From the NCBI RefSeq assembly GCF_014650695.1, contig NZ_BMVL01000008.1:208633-268344 (forward strand): a stretch of 59,712 nt of DNA. Reading direction: 5' to 3'. Shown piece after piece: positions 33,514 through 40,675 of the stretch. The DNA comes from Streptomyces avidinii. Lineage in GTDB: Bacteria; Actinomycetota; Actinomycetes; Streptomycetales; Streptomycetaceae. Within the stretch, counting starts at the first letter, position 1; each line of letters begins with the position of its first letter. The notes below the pieces were generated by a model. The model had not been told where the DNA came from and searched no databases. It saw only the letters and a list, made by a program, of their open reading frames with translations. The position numbers were made by a program, and so were the translations under genes.

Positions 33514-34398
33514 GTGGCGTCCAATGTCAATCCCACCGTCCGACGCCGCCGACTGGGCATGGAGTTGCGCAAGCTCCGTGAGGACAAGGGCATGACGGCC
33601 GAACAGGTCGCCGAGCGCCTGCTCGTCTCCCAGTCGAAGATCAGCCGCCTGGAGAACGGCCGCCGCTCCATCAGCCAGCGCGACGTCCGCGACCTGTGCG
33701 ACGTCTACGAGGTGGAGGACCGCCGCCTCATCGACTCGCTCATGCAGATGGCGAAGGACTCCCGCCAGCAGGGCTGGTGGCACGCCTTCGGCGACATCCC
33801 GTACAGCGTCTACATCGGCCTGGAGACGGACGCCGCCAGCCTGCGCACCTACGAGCCCCTGGTGATCCCGGGACTGCTCCAGACCACCGAGTACGCCCAG
33901 TCCCTCGTGCGCGGCGCGTGGCCGGAGACCGCCCCCGCCGACGTGGACAAGCGCGTCCAGGTCCGCATGCACCGCCAGAAGCGGCTCTCCGAGACGGAGA
34001 ACAACAACCCGGAGCTCGGGCCGCTGCGCCTGTGGGCCGTGATCGACGAGGCCGCGCTGCGCCGACGGGTGGGCGACGCCCAGCTGATGATCCGGCAGCT
34101 GGAGTACTTGATAGAGCAGTCGGAGCAGCCGCACGTCACGGTGCAGGTGATGCCCTTCGGCCTGGGCGCGCATCCGGGCGTCAACGGCCAGTACGCGATC
34201 CTGGAGTTCCCGGACGCGTCCGACTCGACCGTCGTCTACATCGAGGGCGTGACGAGCGACCTGTACCTGGAGAAGGCCAACGACGTCCAGAAGTACAGCG
34301 TGATGTACGAACACCTGCGTGCGCAGGCCCTCAACGTCGACCAGACCCGTGACTTCATCTCGGGGATCATCAACGAATACGCCGACAAGCGCGCATAG
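33514..34398 (+). CDS. XRE-family regulator with DUF5753 domain
   Basis: Helix-turn-helix regulator of 294 residues: Cro/CI-type HTH (about 9-65, LRKLREDKGMTAEQVAERLLVSQSKISRLENGRR), then a DUF5753 domain (about 100-285) with YEPLVIPGLLQTTEYA, a segment typical of this group. Proteins of this class are abundant in Streptomyces and are encoded next to small DUF397 proteins (the WhiJ/AbaA-like pairing), acting in development and antibiotic control. Start at GTG 33514 after GGCGGAGG. A DUF397 gene follows after 220 bases. Confidence 0.92.
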   Translation: MASNVNPTVRRRRLGMELRKLREDKGMTAEQVAERLLVSQSKISRLENGRRSISQRDVRDLCDVYEVEDRRLIDSLMQMAKDSRQQGWWHAFGDIPYSVYIGLETDAASLRTYEPLVIPGLLQTTEYAQSLVRGAWPETAPADVDKRVQVRMHRQKRLSETENNNPELGPLRLWAVIDEAALRRRVGDAQLMIRQLEYLIEQSEQPHVTVQVMPFGLGAHPGVNGQYAILEFPDASDSTVVYIEGVTSDLYLEKANDVQKYSVMYEHLRAQALNVDQTRDFISGIINEYADKRA

Positions 34399-34618
34399 CG
34401 GCGGGATACGGCTGATATCCATCGGGCGGGCAACGGGCGGGCCGGTACGGTACACCGTCACTCCCCGGCCACAGAAGGCCTGAATGGAATATGCCACCCG
34501 GTCGGGTGAATGGTCGCTTCACCCGTCAGGAGCTGCCGGTAGCGTCGATCAGGTCGGCCGGAAATGTGGCCGACAGGACACCGGATCTACCGGCACTACT
34601 CGCTCACCGGAGAGAAAC

Positions 34619-34828
34619 ATGGCTATTCGCCAGGGCGCCACGACCAACTGGATCAAGTCCTCCTACTCCGCCAACGGCGCATGCGTCGAGGTCAAGTCCC
34701 CTGTCATGGAGGCCATCGCCGTCCGCGACTCGAAGGTGCAGGACGGCCCGTCCCTCACCTTCGCGCCCGGATCCTGGACCTCGTTCGTCGCCGACGTCAC
34801 CGAGGGCCGGCTCGGACGCCTGGCCTGA
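34619..34828 (+). CDS. DUF397 small protein
   Basis: 69-residue DUF397 protein with the family core: WIKSSYSANGACVEV, AIAVRDSK, PSLTFAPGSWTSFV. It is the usual partner of the upstream XRE-DUF5753 regulator and is thought to modulate its DNA binding. Start ATG 34619 after GGAGAGA; the frame is open upstream to 34484 but without family similarity. It probably has its own promoter in the 220-base gap. Confidence 0.92.
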   Translation: MAIRQGATTNWIKSSYSANGACVEVKSPVMEAIAVRDSKVQDGPSLTFAPGSWTSFVADVTEGRLGRLA

Positions 34829-34933
34829 ACATCACGGCGCGCGTCCCGACCGTCCTCGCAGTCCCTACCGTTCGGTCCCCGCATCCGGCACAAGCGGGAC
34901 CGACTGCCGCACCCCGAGGACGACCTGATTCAT

Positions 34934-34960
34934 CTGCACCACCTGCACCACCTGCACCAC
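34934..34960. repeat. Three 9-bp repeats
   Basis: CTGCACCAC is repeated three times exactly in the gap between the convergent DUF397 and alpha-beta-barrel genes. Confidence 0.85.
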
Positions 34961-34993
34961 TGACTGGGGCCCTCTCGACCGACCCGCCGTCTT

Positions 34994-35011
34994 GGCCGAG
35001 GGGGCTCGGCC
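34994..35011. terminator. Hairpin between convergent genes
   Basis: GGCCGAG-GGGG-CTCGGCC, 7-bp stem with tetraloop, located between the DUF397 gene and the minus-strand gene at 35042. Confidence 0.5.
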
Positions 35012-35041
35012 ATGCCCGGGGCGGCTGCCGGTGGTGGCCCC

Positions 35042-35899
35042 TCAGCGCAGCTGATCGACGTAGCGGTCGGTCCCCGGCACCGTCGGGATGAAGGGCGCGA
35101 CCAGCTCCACCCGCCCCAGACCCACCTCCGCGACCTCCGCGTCCAGCCCCCGGAAGCGGTCCCAGCAGGTCCGGGGGTCCTCCTGGAGGAACCACAGCAG
35201 CGTGAGGCGGGTGTCGACCCCCTCCACCTGCTTGACGTACGTCATCCGGTCGCCGGGCAGCGGGGTGGGGCGGAAGACCGTCACCATCGCGGCCGGACCG
35301 CCGTGCAGCCGCTTCGGCAGGGCGCGCGAGCGCAGCCACTCCAGCAACTCGGCCCGCTGCTCGGGCCCGTCGGCGTCGACGACCTGGACGACGAGGCCGG
35401 CGTACGGGTGGTCCAGGGCGTGATGGTCCCGCGGGCCGGCGGCGCCGTCGCGGTAGACCGTGCCCACGTGGTCCTGGAAGGACGTGAAGACGTGGGTCCG
35501 GTCCTGGTAGACCCTCCCGTCACGGTTCAGGCGCTTGTTGATGCCGACGGTCCACTTCATGTGCTCGTCGTAGCGGCCCTCGGTGACCCAGTACGTCGAT
35601 ATGTAGCAGCCCGCAGTGACGGGCTGGGCCACGGCCGACTTCTCGGGGTAGCGCAGTTCCTGCAGCTCGCGGGTGGCCACCCAGCGGCGGCCCGCGTACA
35701 TCCAGGGCATGGCCATGGCGCCGGCGTAGTAGTGGTCGTCCTCGTACCAGCGGTTGTACGCGTACTCGTGGCCCGGGTGCGGTTCCACCATGGTGATCAG
35801 CGCGTGGCCCGGACGGACGCCGTAGGGGCCGACGGCCGCGAGTTCGGCGTAGTCCTCGACGCGGGTGTCCTGCTGCGGGTCCTGCTCTCCTGTCGTCAT
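35042..35899 (-). CDS. Dimeric alpha-beta-barrel-like protein, unknown function
   Basis: 285-residue cytoplasmic protein. An early segment HEYAYNRWYEDDHYYAGAMAMPWMYAGRRW resembles the N-x-W-Y-x-x-x-H element of EthD/dimeric ferredoxin-fold proteins. A later unit has VVQVVDADGPEQRAELLEWL and FRPTPLPGDRMTYV, so two ferredoxin-like repeats are likely. I do not know its reaction; polyketide-cyclase-like, haem-degrading and monooxygenase roles occur in related folds. It is divergent from an aminotransferase gene with a palindrome just upstream of its ATG. Confidence 0.68.
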   Translation of the reverse strand: MTTGEQDPQQDTRVEDYAELAAVGPYGVRPGHALITMVEPHPGHEYAYNRWYEDDHYYAGAMAMPWMYAGRRWVATRELQELRYPEKSAVAQPVTAGCYISTYWVTEGRYDEHMKWTVGINKRLNRDGRVYQDRTHVFTSFQDHVGTVYRDGAAGPRDHHALDHPYAGLVVQVVDADGPEQRAELLEWLRSRALPKRLHGGPAAMVTVFRPTPLPGDRMTYVKQVEGVDTRLTLLWFLQEDPRTCWDRFRGLDAEVAEVGLGRVELVAPFIPTVPGTDRYVDQLR

Positions 35900-35910
35900 G
35901 GGAACGGTGT

Positions 35911-35929
35911 ATCTGATGCAGCATCAGAT
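35911..35929. promoter_or_regulatory. Palindrome between alpha-beta-barrel and aminotransferase genes
   Basis: ATCTGATGC-A-GCATCAGAT is a perfect 9-bp inverted repeat around one base, beginning 12 bases upstream of the ATG at 35899 and 99 bases before the aminotransferase GTG. It is probably a repressor site; no regulator gene is adjacent. Confidence 0.65.
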
Positions 35930-36027
35930 GGGGAGGGGTCGGGACGGGTCCACCCCCTGATACATACATGCCGTCTACAACTTTCCCTGGCTACGATGCG
36001 CCCACCCGCCTCCTGAAGGAGCTGCCC

Positions 36028-37296
36028 GTGTCCGCTGCCGTGTCCGCTGCCGTGCCTGCCACCGCCACCGCCGCACCGCCGCCAGCGTTCGCCGGGCGCG
36101 CCACCTCGGTCGAGGGGTCCCCCGTGCGCGAGATCCTCGCGCTCACCGAGCGCCCCGGGATCATCTCCCTCGCCGGCGGCCTCCCCGCGCCCGAGCTCTT
36201 CGACACCGAGGGCCTGCGGGCCGCGTACGACACCGCCTTCGCGGTGTCGGCCCGGCGCGCGCTCCAGTACTCGACCACCGAGGGCGCACCGGAGCTCCGC
36301 GAGGCCGTCGCCGCCCGGGCTTCCGCGCGCGGGCTGCCGACCGGCCCGGACGACGTGCTCGTCACCTCGGGCTCCCAGCAGGCCCTCACCCTCATCACCG
36401 CCACCCTGGTCGAACCGGGTGACGTGGTCCTGGTGGAGAACCCCACCTACCTCGCGGCGCTCCAGTGCTTCGGGCTGGCGGGGGCGCGGGTCGTGGCCGT
36501 GCCCTGCGATGCGGAGGGCATCCTCCCGGACGCCCTGGCGGACATCGTCGTGCGCGAGCGGCCGAAGCTGCTGTACACCGTCCCCACCTTCCAGAACCCG
36601 ACCGGCCGCACCCTCCCGGCCGCACGCCGGGCGGCGGTCGCCGAGATCGCGGCGCGGCTCGGGCTGTGGCTGGTGGAGGACGATCCGTACGGCGACCTCC
36701 GCTACGAGGGCCGCGAGGTCGCGTGGCTCGCCGCGCACCCGGGCGCGGAGGACCGTACGGCGCTGCTCGGCAGCTTCTCGAAGGTCATGGCCCCCGGGCT
36801 GCGGCTGGGCTGGCTCCGGGCGCCGGCGGCGCTGCGGCGGGCCGCCGTGGTCGCGAAGCAGTCGGCGGACCTGCACACCTCCACGGTGGACCAGCTGGCC
36901 GCGGCGCACTACCTCCGGACGGTGGACCTCGACGCCCACATAGCCACGGTCCGCACGGCGTACCGCGAGCGCCGCGACGCTCTGCAGAACGCCCTGAGCC
37001 GCAGCCTTCCGGCCGACTGCGAGTGGAACCTGCCCGCGGGCGGGATGTTCTTCTGGGCCCGGCTGCCGGAGGGCCACGATGCGACGGCCCTCCTCGGGAC
37101 GGCCGTCGCGCACGGCGTCGCCTTCGTCCCGGGCGCCCCCTTCTTCGCCGCCGACCCGGACCCCCGCACCCTGCGCCTGAACTTCACGACGCACACCCCG
37201 GCGGAGATCACCGAGGGCGTCGGCCGGCTGGGCACGGCGCTGGCGGAGTACGGCGGGAAGCGGATCGGGGGCTTCAATGCTGGAGGGCGACCTTGA
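36028..37296 (+). CDS. PLP-dependent fold-I aminotransferase (AAT-I/2-aminoadipate type)
   Basis: 422-residue aminotransferase without the GntR-type DNA-binding domain of MocR proteins, resembling 2-aminoadipate/valine-pyruvate type enzymes. Visible elements: ISLAGGLPAPELFD, YSTTEGAPELREAVA, TSGSQQALTL, PTFQNPTGRTL (substrate Asn), EDDPYGDLRY (PLP Asp/Tyr), and the Schiff-base lysine in GSFSKVMAPGLRLGW. Start chosen at GTG 36028 because GAAGGAG precedes it; an ATG at 35968 in frame has no such site. Its 3' end overlaps the convergent membrane-protein gene by 23 bases. Confidence 0.9.
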   Translation: MSAAVSAAVPATATAAPPPAFAGRATSVEGSPVREILALTERPGIISLAGGLPAPELFDTEGLRAAYDTAFAVSARRALQYSTTEGAPELREAVAARASARGLPTGPDDVLVTSGSQQALTLITATLVEPGDVVLVENPTYLAALQCFGLAGARVVAVPCDAEGILPDALADIVVRERPKLLYTVPTFQNPTGRTLPAARRAAVAEIAARLGLWLVEDDPYGDLRYEGREVAWLAAHPGAEDRTALLGSFSKVMAPGLRLGWLRAPAALRRAAVVAKQSADLHTSTVDQLAAAHYLRTVDLDAHIATVRTAYRERRDALQNALSRSLPADCEWNLPAGGMFFWARLPEGHDATALLGTAVAHGVAFVPGAPFFAADPDPRTLRLNFTTHTPAEITEGVGRLGTALAEYGGKRIGGFNAGGRP

Positions 37297-37879
37297 GCAG
37301 CACGATGAGGAGCCCCAGGAAGAGGTTGATCGCGCCGGCCAGCAGCATCAGCCGGCGGGAGGCACCGGCGCGGCTGGCGGCCAGGGTGGCCCAGCCGACC
37401 TGCCCGATCAGGGCGACCAGGAGCGCCAGCCACACCACCCCTTGGGGGCCCAGTCCGAACCACGGGCTGATGGCTGCCGCGACGGCGGGCGGGACGGCGG
37501 CCTCGATGATCGGGCGCTCCTGCCTGGCCTCGCTGCGGATCACGGGCCAGGTGAGGCGGTTCACGATGCGGGCCCCGAAGAGGCGGGAGAAGACGTGCGC
37601 GGCCCAGAACACCACACCGGTGGACAGGAGCAGCACGACGAGTTGGACCCGCGGGTAGGGACCGAGCGTTCCGGCGCCGACCACCACCGAGGCGGCGAGC
37701 AGCGAGCCGTAGACGGCGCCGGTGTAGTCACCGCGCTGCTCGCGCCCTGCCGGAGCCTCCTGCGGCAAGGCGTCCTGCGGCACACCCTCCTTCGGCAAGG
37801 CGTCCTGCGGCCGGGCCTCCGCCGGGACGCCGCCTTCCGGGCCGCCGCCTTCCGCGCCGCCCTCCGAGGAGGCTGTCAC
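37274..37879 (-). CDS. Integral membrane protein, unknown function
   Basis: 201-residue protein: acidic Pro/Glu/Gly-rich N-terminus (about 1-50) with two A-L-P-K-E-G-V-P-Q-D-like repeats, then four predicted membrane segments (GSLLAASVVVGAGTL, VQLVVLLLSTGVVFW, GVVWLALLVALIGQV and LMLLAGAINLFLGLLIVLL). Family not recognised. GTG start at 37879 overlaps the stop of the amphi-Trp gene by four bases (GTGA), so the two are coupled. Last gene of a three-gene operon. Confidence 0.75.
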   Translation of the reverse strand: MTASSEGGAEGGGPEGGVPAEARPQDALPKEGVPQDALPQEAPAGREQRGDYTGAVYGSLLAASVVVGAGTLGPYPRVQLVVLLLSTGVVFWAAHVFSRLFGARIVNRLTWPVIRSEARQERPIIEAAVPPAVAAAISPWFGLGPQGVVWLALLVALIGQVGWATLAASRAGASRRLMLLAGAINLFLGLLIVLLKVALQH

Positions 37880-38118
37880 GCGGCCCCGGCCTGCGCAGTG
37901 GGCCACTTGAGTTCGATCTCCATCTCGATCTCCCCGTCGCCGACCTCGACCTCGATCTCGGTGCGGAGCTCGTCGGGGACCCGCAGGCTCATCTTCCCCG
38001 GGCCGAGTTGCAGTTCGGCGTTGCCGCCGTGCCGCAGGGCCTCCGCGAGCGCGGAGAGCTGATCGGCGGCCTCCAGACGGGAAAGAGAACGCTTCTGCTC
38101 GAACTTGAGGTCCTTCAC
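37876..38118 (-). CDS. Amphi-Trp domain protein
   Basis: 80-residue protein of the amphi-Trp family: N-terminal DLKFEQKRSLSRLEAADQLSALAEAL, then L-R-V-P-D-E-L-R-T-E-I-E-V-E-V and the terminal beta strand with the conserved Trp (MEIELKWP). Function of the family is unknown. GTG 38118 is chosen because GGAG lies eight bases upstream; GTG 38142 and TTG 38130 are in-frame alternatives. It is 36 bases after the lipid kinase and overlaps the membrane-protein gene by four bases. Confidence 0.78.
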   Translation of the reverse strand: MKDLKFEQKRSLSRLEAADQLSALAEALRHGGNAELQLGPGKMSLRVPDELRTEIEVEVGDGEIEMEIELKWPTAQAGAA

Positions 38119-38154
38119 GGATGTCTCCAATCCGCTGCGCACGCCGGGTCGGGC

Positions 38155-39513
38155 TCATTGGCCATTGTCGCGCCGTACGGGAGGTCGGGCATCCCGGGCC
38201 GGCCGGTTGAAGGCGAGTCCGAGCACCTCGCTCCACTGCATGGGCGGCGCGGCCGGCGGAGCACCCGGGCGGAGCCGGGGGACCCGTACGCGCAGTGCGC
38301 CCGGCCGGACGGAGCAGGTCACGGGCGTGGGCAGGGTCAGGGCCTCGCCGTCCACGGCGACCGCGATCCGCTCCGCGGCGGAGCCGACGACGACCTGGCG
38401 GGAGGTCAGGACCTGGAGGCCGGCCGCCCGCGCTCCGCGGAGCGCGACATCGGCCGCCTGGGCGGCGCTGTTCACCCGGATCCCGACGACACCGAGCACG
38501 CCGAGGTCGAGCCGGGCCCTGCGGGCCCCCATCGGCTCGGGGGACGAGTAGGGATTGTTGCTGACCAGCAGCGCCTGCTGGGCTTCCAGCCGCGTCTCGT
38601 CGGCCACGGCGTCGAGGGTAGTGCCGGCGTAGCCGAGCAGCAGGTCGGGCAGTGCGGCGAGGGCCGAGTCGGCCTTGGCGTCCCGGTACTCCGGTCGCTG
38701 CACGATCTCCGCGTAGACGCCGAAGGAGGCCGTGTTGACGAAGGCCTGGCCGCCCACGAAACCCAGGTCGACCCTGAGCTCCTCCCCGTCGGCCAGCGCG
38801 TCCAGGCACCGGGACGGGTCCTCGCGGTCCAGGCCGAGGTCCATGGCGAAGTGGTTCCTGGTGCCCGCGGAGATCACGAGGAACGGCAGGTCGTGCTCGG
38901 CCGCCACTTCGGCCACCAGGGCCTGGGTCCCGTCGCCGCCGGCCACCCCGAGCAGGTCCGCGCCCTCGGCGACCGCCCGGCGGGCGAGGGCGGCGACGTC
39001 CGTCGCGACCTCCGGGTCGATCAGCACCACCCGCGCGCCGAGCGCCTCGGCCTTCTCGACCAGGCCGAACCGGCCGACCTTTCCGCCGCCGGACTTCGGG
39101 TTCATGATCAGAACCGGGTTCCGGGGGCCGGCGCGCGTGACGGCCCGCATGCCGTGGCTCCGGCGCGCCGCGCGCAGCGCGGTCCGCGCGCACGCCACGG
39201 CGGCGGCCCAGAGCGCGATGGCGACCAGCGCCGTGGGCCACAGGTCCGCCCGGGCGTAGATGAGCAGGATGGCCACGGGCGCAGCCACCACCAGCAGCAT
39301 GCCGACCATTCGGACCGCTCCGCGATGGGACACGACCCACCAGGTCCCCATGGCGGTGAGGGCCGCCCCGGCCAGCCCGACGACGAGGACGAGCAGCCCA
39401 CCGACGATGCCCTCGGCGACCAGGGTCAGCGCCGCGAGCACCGCACAGACCACAGCCAGCAGGGCCCACCACCGAGCACGCCGGGGCGGGCCGGACGGAT
39501 CCGGAAGCGACAT
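38155..39513 (-). CDS. Diacylglycerol kinase-family protein with N-terminal membrane domain
   Basis: 452-residue membrane-linked lipid kinase (DgkB/LCB5 fold). Four hydrophobic segments occupy about 10-130; the catalytic domain follows with NPKSGGGKVGRF (nucleotide phosphates), GVAGGDGT (the GGDGT ATP motif) and GTRNHFAMDLGLD, then the C-terminal beta domain with PEPMGARRARLDLGVLGV. It phosphorylates diacylglycerol or a related lipid at the membrane. Start at ATG 39513 after a GAGG site. First gene of a three-gene operon with an amphi-Trp protein and a membrane protein. Confidence 0.88.
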   Translation of the reverse strand: MSLPDPSGPPRRARWWALLAVVCAVLAALTLVAEGIVGGLLVLVVGLAGAALTAMGTWWVVSHRGAVRMVGMLLVVAAPVAILLIYARADLWPTALVAIALWAAAVACARTALRAARRSHGMRAVTRAGPRNPVLIMNPKSGGGKVGRFGLVEKAEALGARVVLIDPEVATDVAALARRAVAEGADLLGVAGGDGTQALVAEVAAEHDLPFLVISAGTRNHFAMDLGLDREDPSRCLDALADGEELRVDLGFVGGQAFVNTASFGVYAEIVQRPEYRDAKADSALAALPDLLLGYAGTTLDAVADETRLEAQQALLVSNNPYSSPEPMGARRARLDLGVLGVVGIRVNSAAQAADVALRGARAAGLQVLTSRQVVVGSAAERIAVAVDGEALTLPTPVTCSVRPGALRVRVPRLRPGAPPAAPPMQWSEVLGLAFNRPARDARPPVRRDNGQ

Positions 39514-39852
39514 GGTCCTCACGTCCTCGCCTCGTGCCGCGGGGTCATCTCCGATCATCTCCCGAACCCGATCACCCGTCGACGCGGACGCGAACCCGCA
39601 CAGGACCCGGCCGGCGTCCCGGCTCCGCCTCGCCCCGACGGTGGCCGCGGTCGTACGGACGGCTACCGCTTCCGGGGAGGCCGATTGACCCCGATGCGCC
39701 AGGCACGACCACGGACCCGTGGTCGATGCCGGGCGGGCGCCGAGGAGCGCGCCTCCGACTCGCCACTCCGCTCCGCCCCGCCCCTTCACACGGGCGCGGG
39801 GCTCACCTAGCCTGACGGGTCGTCAGATCTGTCTGTCGCCTGGAGGTCCGTC
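39514..39852. other. 339-base divergent gap, lipid kinase / SDR
   Basis: No credible coding frame. A 20-base palindrome CGACCACGG-AC-CCGTGGTCG lies at 39706-39725 and could be an operator. TGGAGG at 39841-39846 is the ribosome-binding site of the SDR gene. Confidence 0.55.
39706..39725. promoter_or_regulatory. 9-bp inverted repeat in SDR upstream region
   Basis: CGACCACGG-AC-CCGTGGTCG, exact 9-bp arms with a 2-base centre, 128 bases upstream of the SDR start. Candidate operator; a short terminator-like hairpin is the alternative. Confidence 0.4.
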
Positions 39853-40635
39853 GTGCTGCTGCAAGGGAAGACCGTCATCGTCTCCGGCGTCGGGGCCGGG
39901 CTCGGGCATCAGGTGGCCGCCACCGTCGTGCGGGACGGCGGGAACGCCGTGCTCGGGGCGCGGACCGAGGCGAATCTCGCCAAATCCGCTGCCGAGATCG
40001 ACCCCGACGGCGCACACACCGCCCACCGCGCCACCGACATCGGCGACGAGCGGCAGTGCGAGGCCCTGGCCGAGCTCGCGCTCACGCGCTTCGGCCGGAT
40101 CGACGCCGTCGTGCACGTGGCCGCCTGGGACTCGTACTTCGGGGGCCTGGAGGACGCCGACTTCGGGACCTGGCAGCAGATCATCGACGTCAATCTGCTG
40201 GGGACGCTGCGCATGACCCGGGCCGCTCTGCCCGGCCTCAAGGAGCGCGGGGGTTCCGTGGTGATCATCGGGACGCAGTCCGCGGTCGCCGCGCCCAACG
40301 AGGTGCAGCAGGCCGCCTACGCCGCCTCCAAGGGGGCGCTGACCTCCGCCATGTACTCCATGGCCCGCGAGCTCGGCCCGCACCGGATCCGCGTCAACAC
40401 CGTGCTGCCCGGCTGGATGTGGGGCCCGCCCGTGCAGGCCTTCGTCACCTTCACCGCCCATACCGAGGGCATCCCCGAGGCCGAGGTGCACGCCCGGCTG
40501 ACCCGGCGGATGGCGCTGCCCGATCTGGCCACCGACGGGGACGTGGCCGACTCCGCCGCGTTCCTCGCCTCCGACCGGGCCCGGGCGATAACCGGCCAGT
40601 CTCTGCTGGTCAACGCGGGTGAGTTGATGAGATGA
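39853..40635 (+). CDS. Short-chain dehydrogenase/reductase
   Basis: Classical SDR oxidoreductase, 260 residues: nucleotide-binding VSGVGAGLGHQVA (Gly-rich motif, about 10-22), HVAAWDSYF in place of NNAG, catalytic Ser in IGTQSAV, YAASKG with Tyr and Lys, and MRELG-like helix MARELGPHRIRVNTVLPGWM. Start at GTG 39853 after TGGAGG. The substrate is unknown. The FO synthase gene follows after 40 bases in the same direction and may be co-transcribed. Confidence 0.92.
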   Translation: MLLQGKTVIVSGVGAGLGHQVAATVVRDGGNAVLGARTEANLAKSAAEIDPDGAHTAHRATDIGDERQCEALAELALTRFGRIDAVVHVAAWDSYFGGLEDADFGTWQQIIDVNLLGTLRMTRAALPGLKERGGSVVIIGTQSAVAAPNEVQQAAYAASKGALTSAMYSMARELGPHRIRVNTVLPGWMWGPPVQAFVTFTAHTEGIPEAEVHARLTRRMALPDLATDGDVADSAAFLASDRARAITGQSLLVNAGELMR

Positions 40636-40675
40636 GCCACACCACCGCCGGAACGTCGGATCGTATGCTCGGCCC

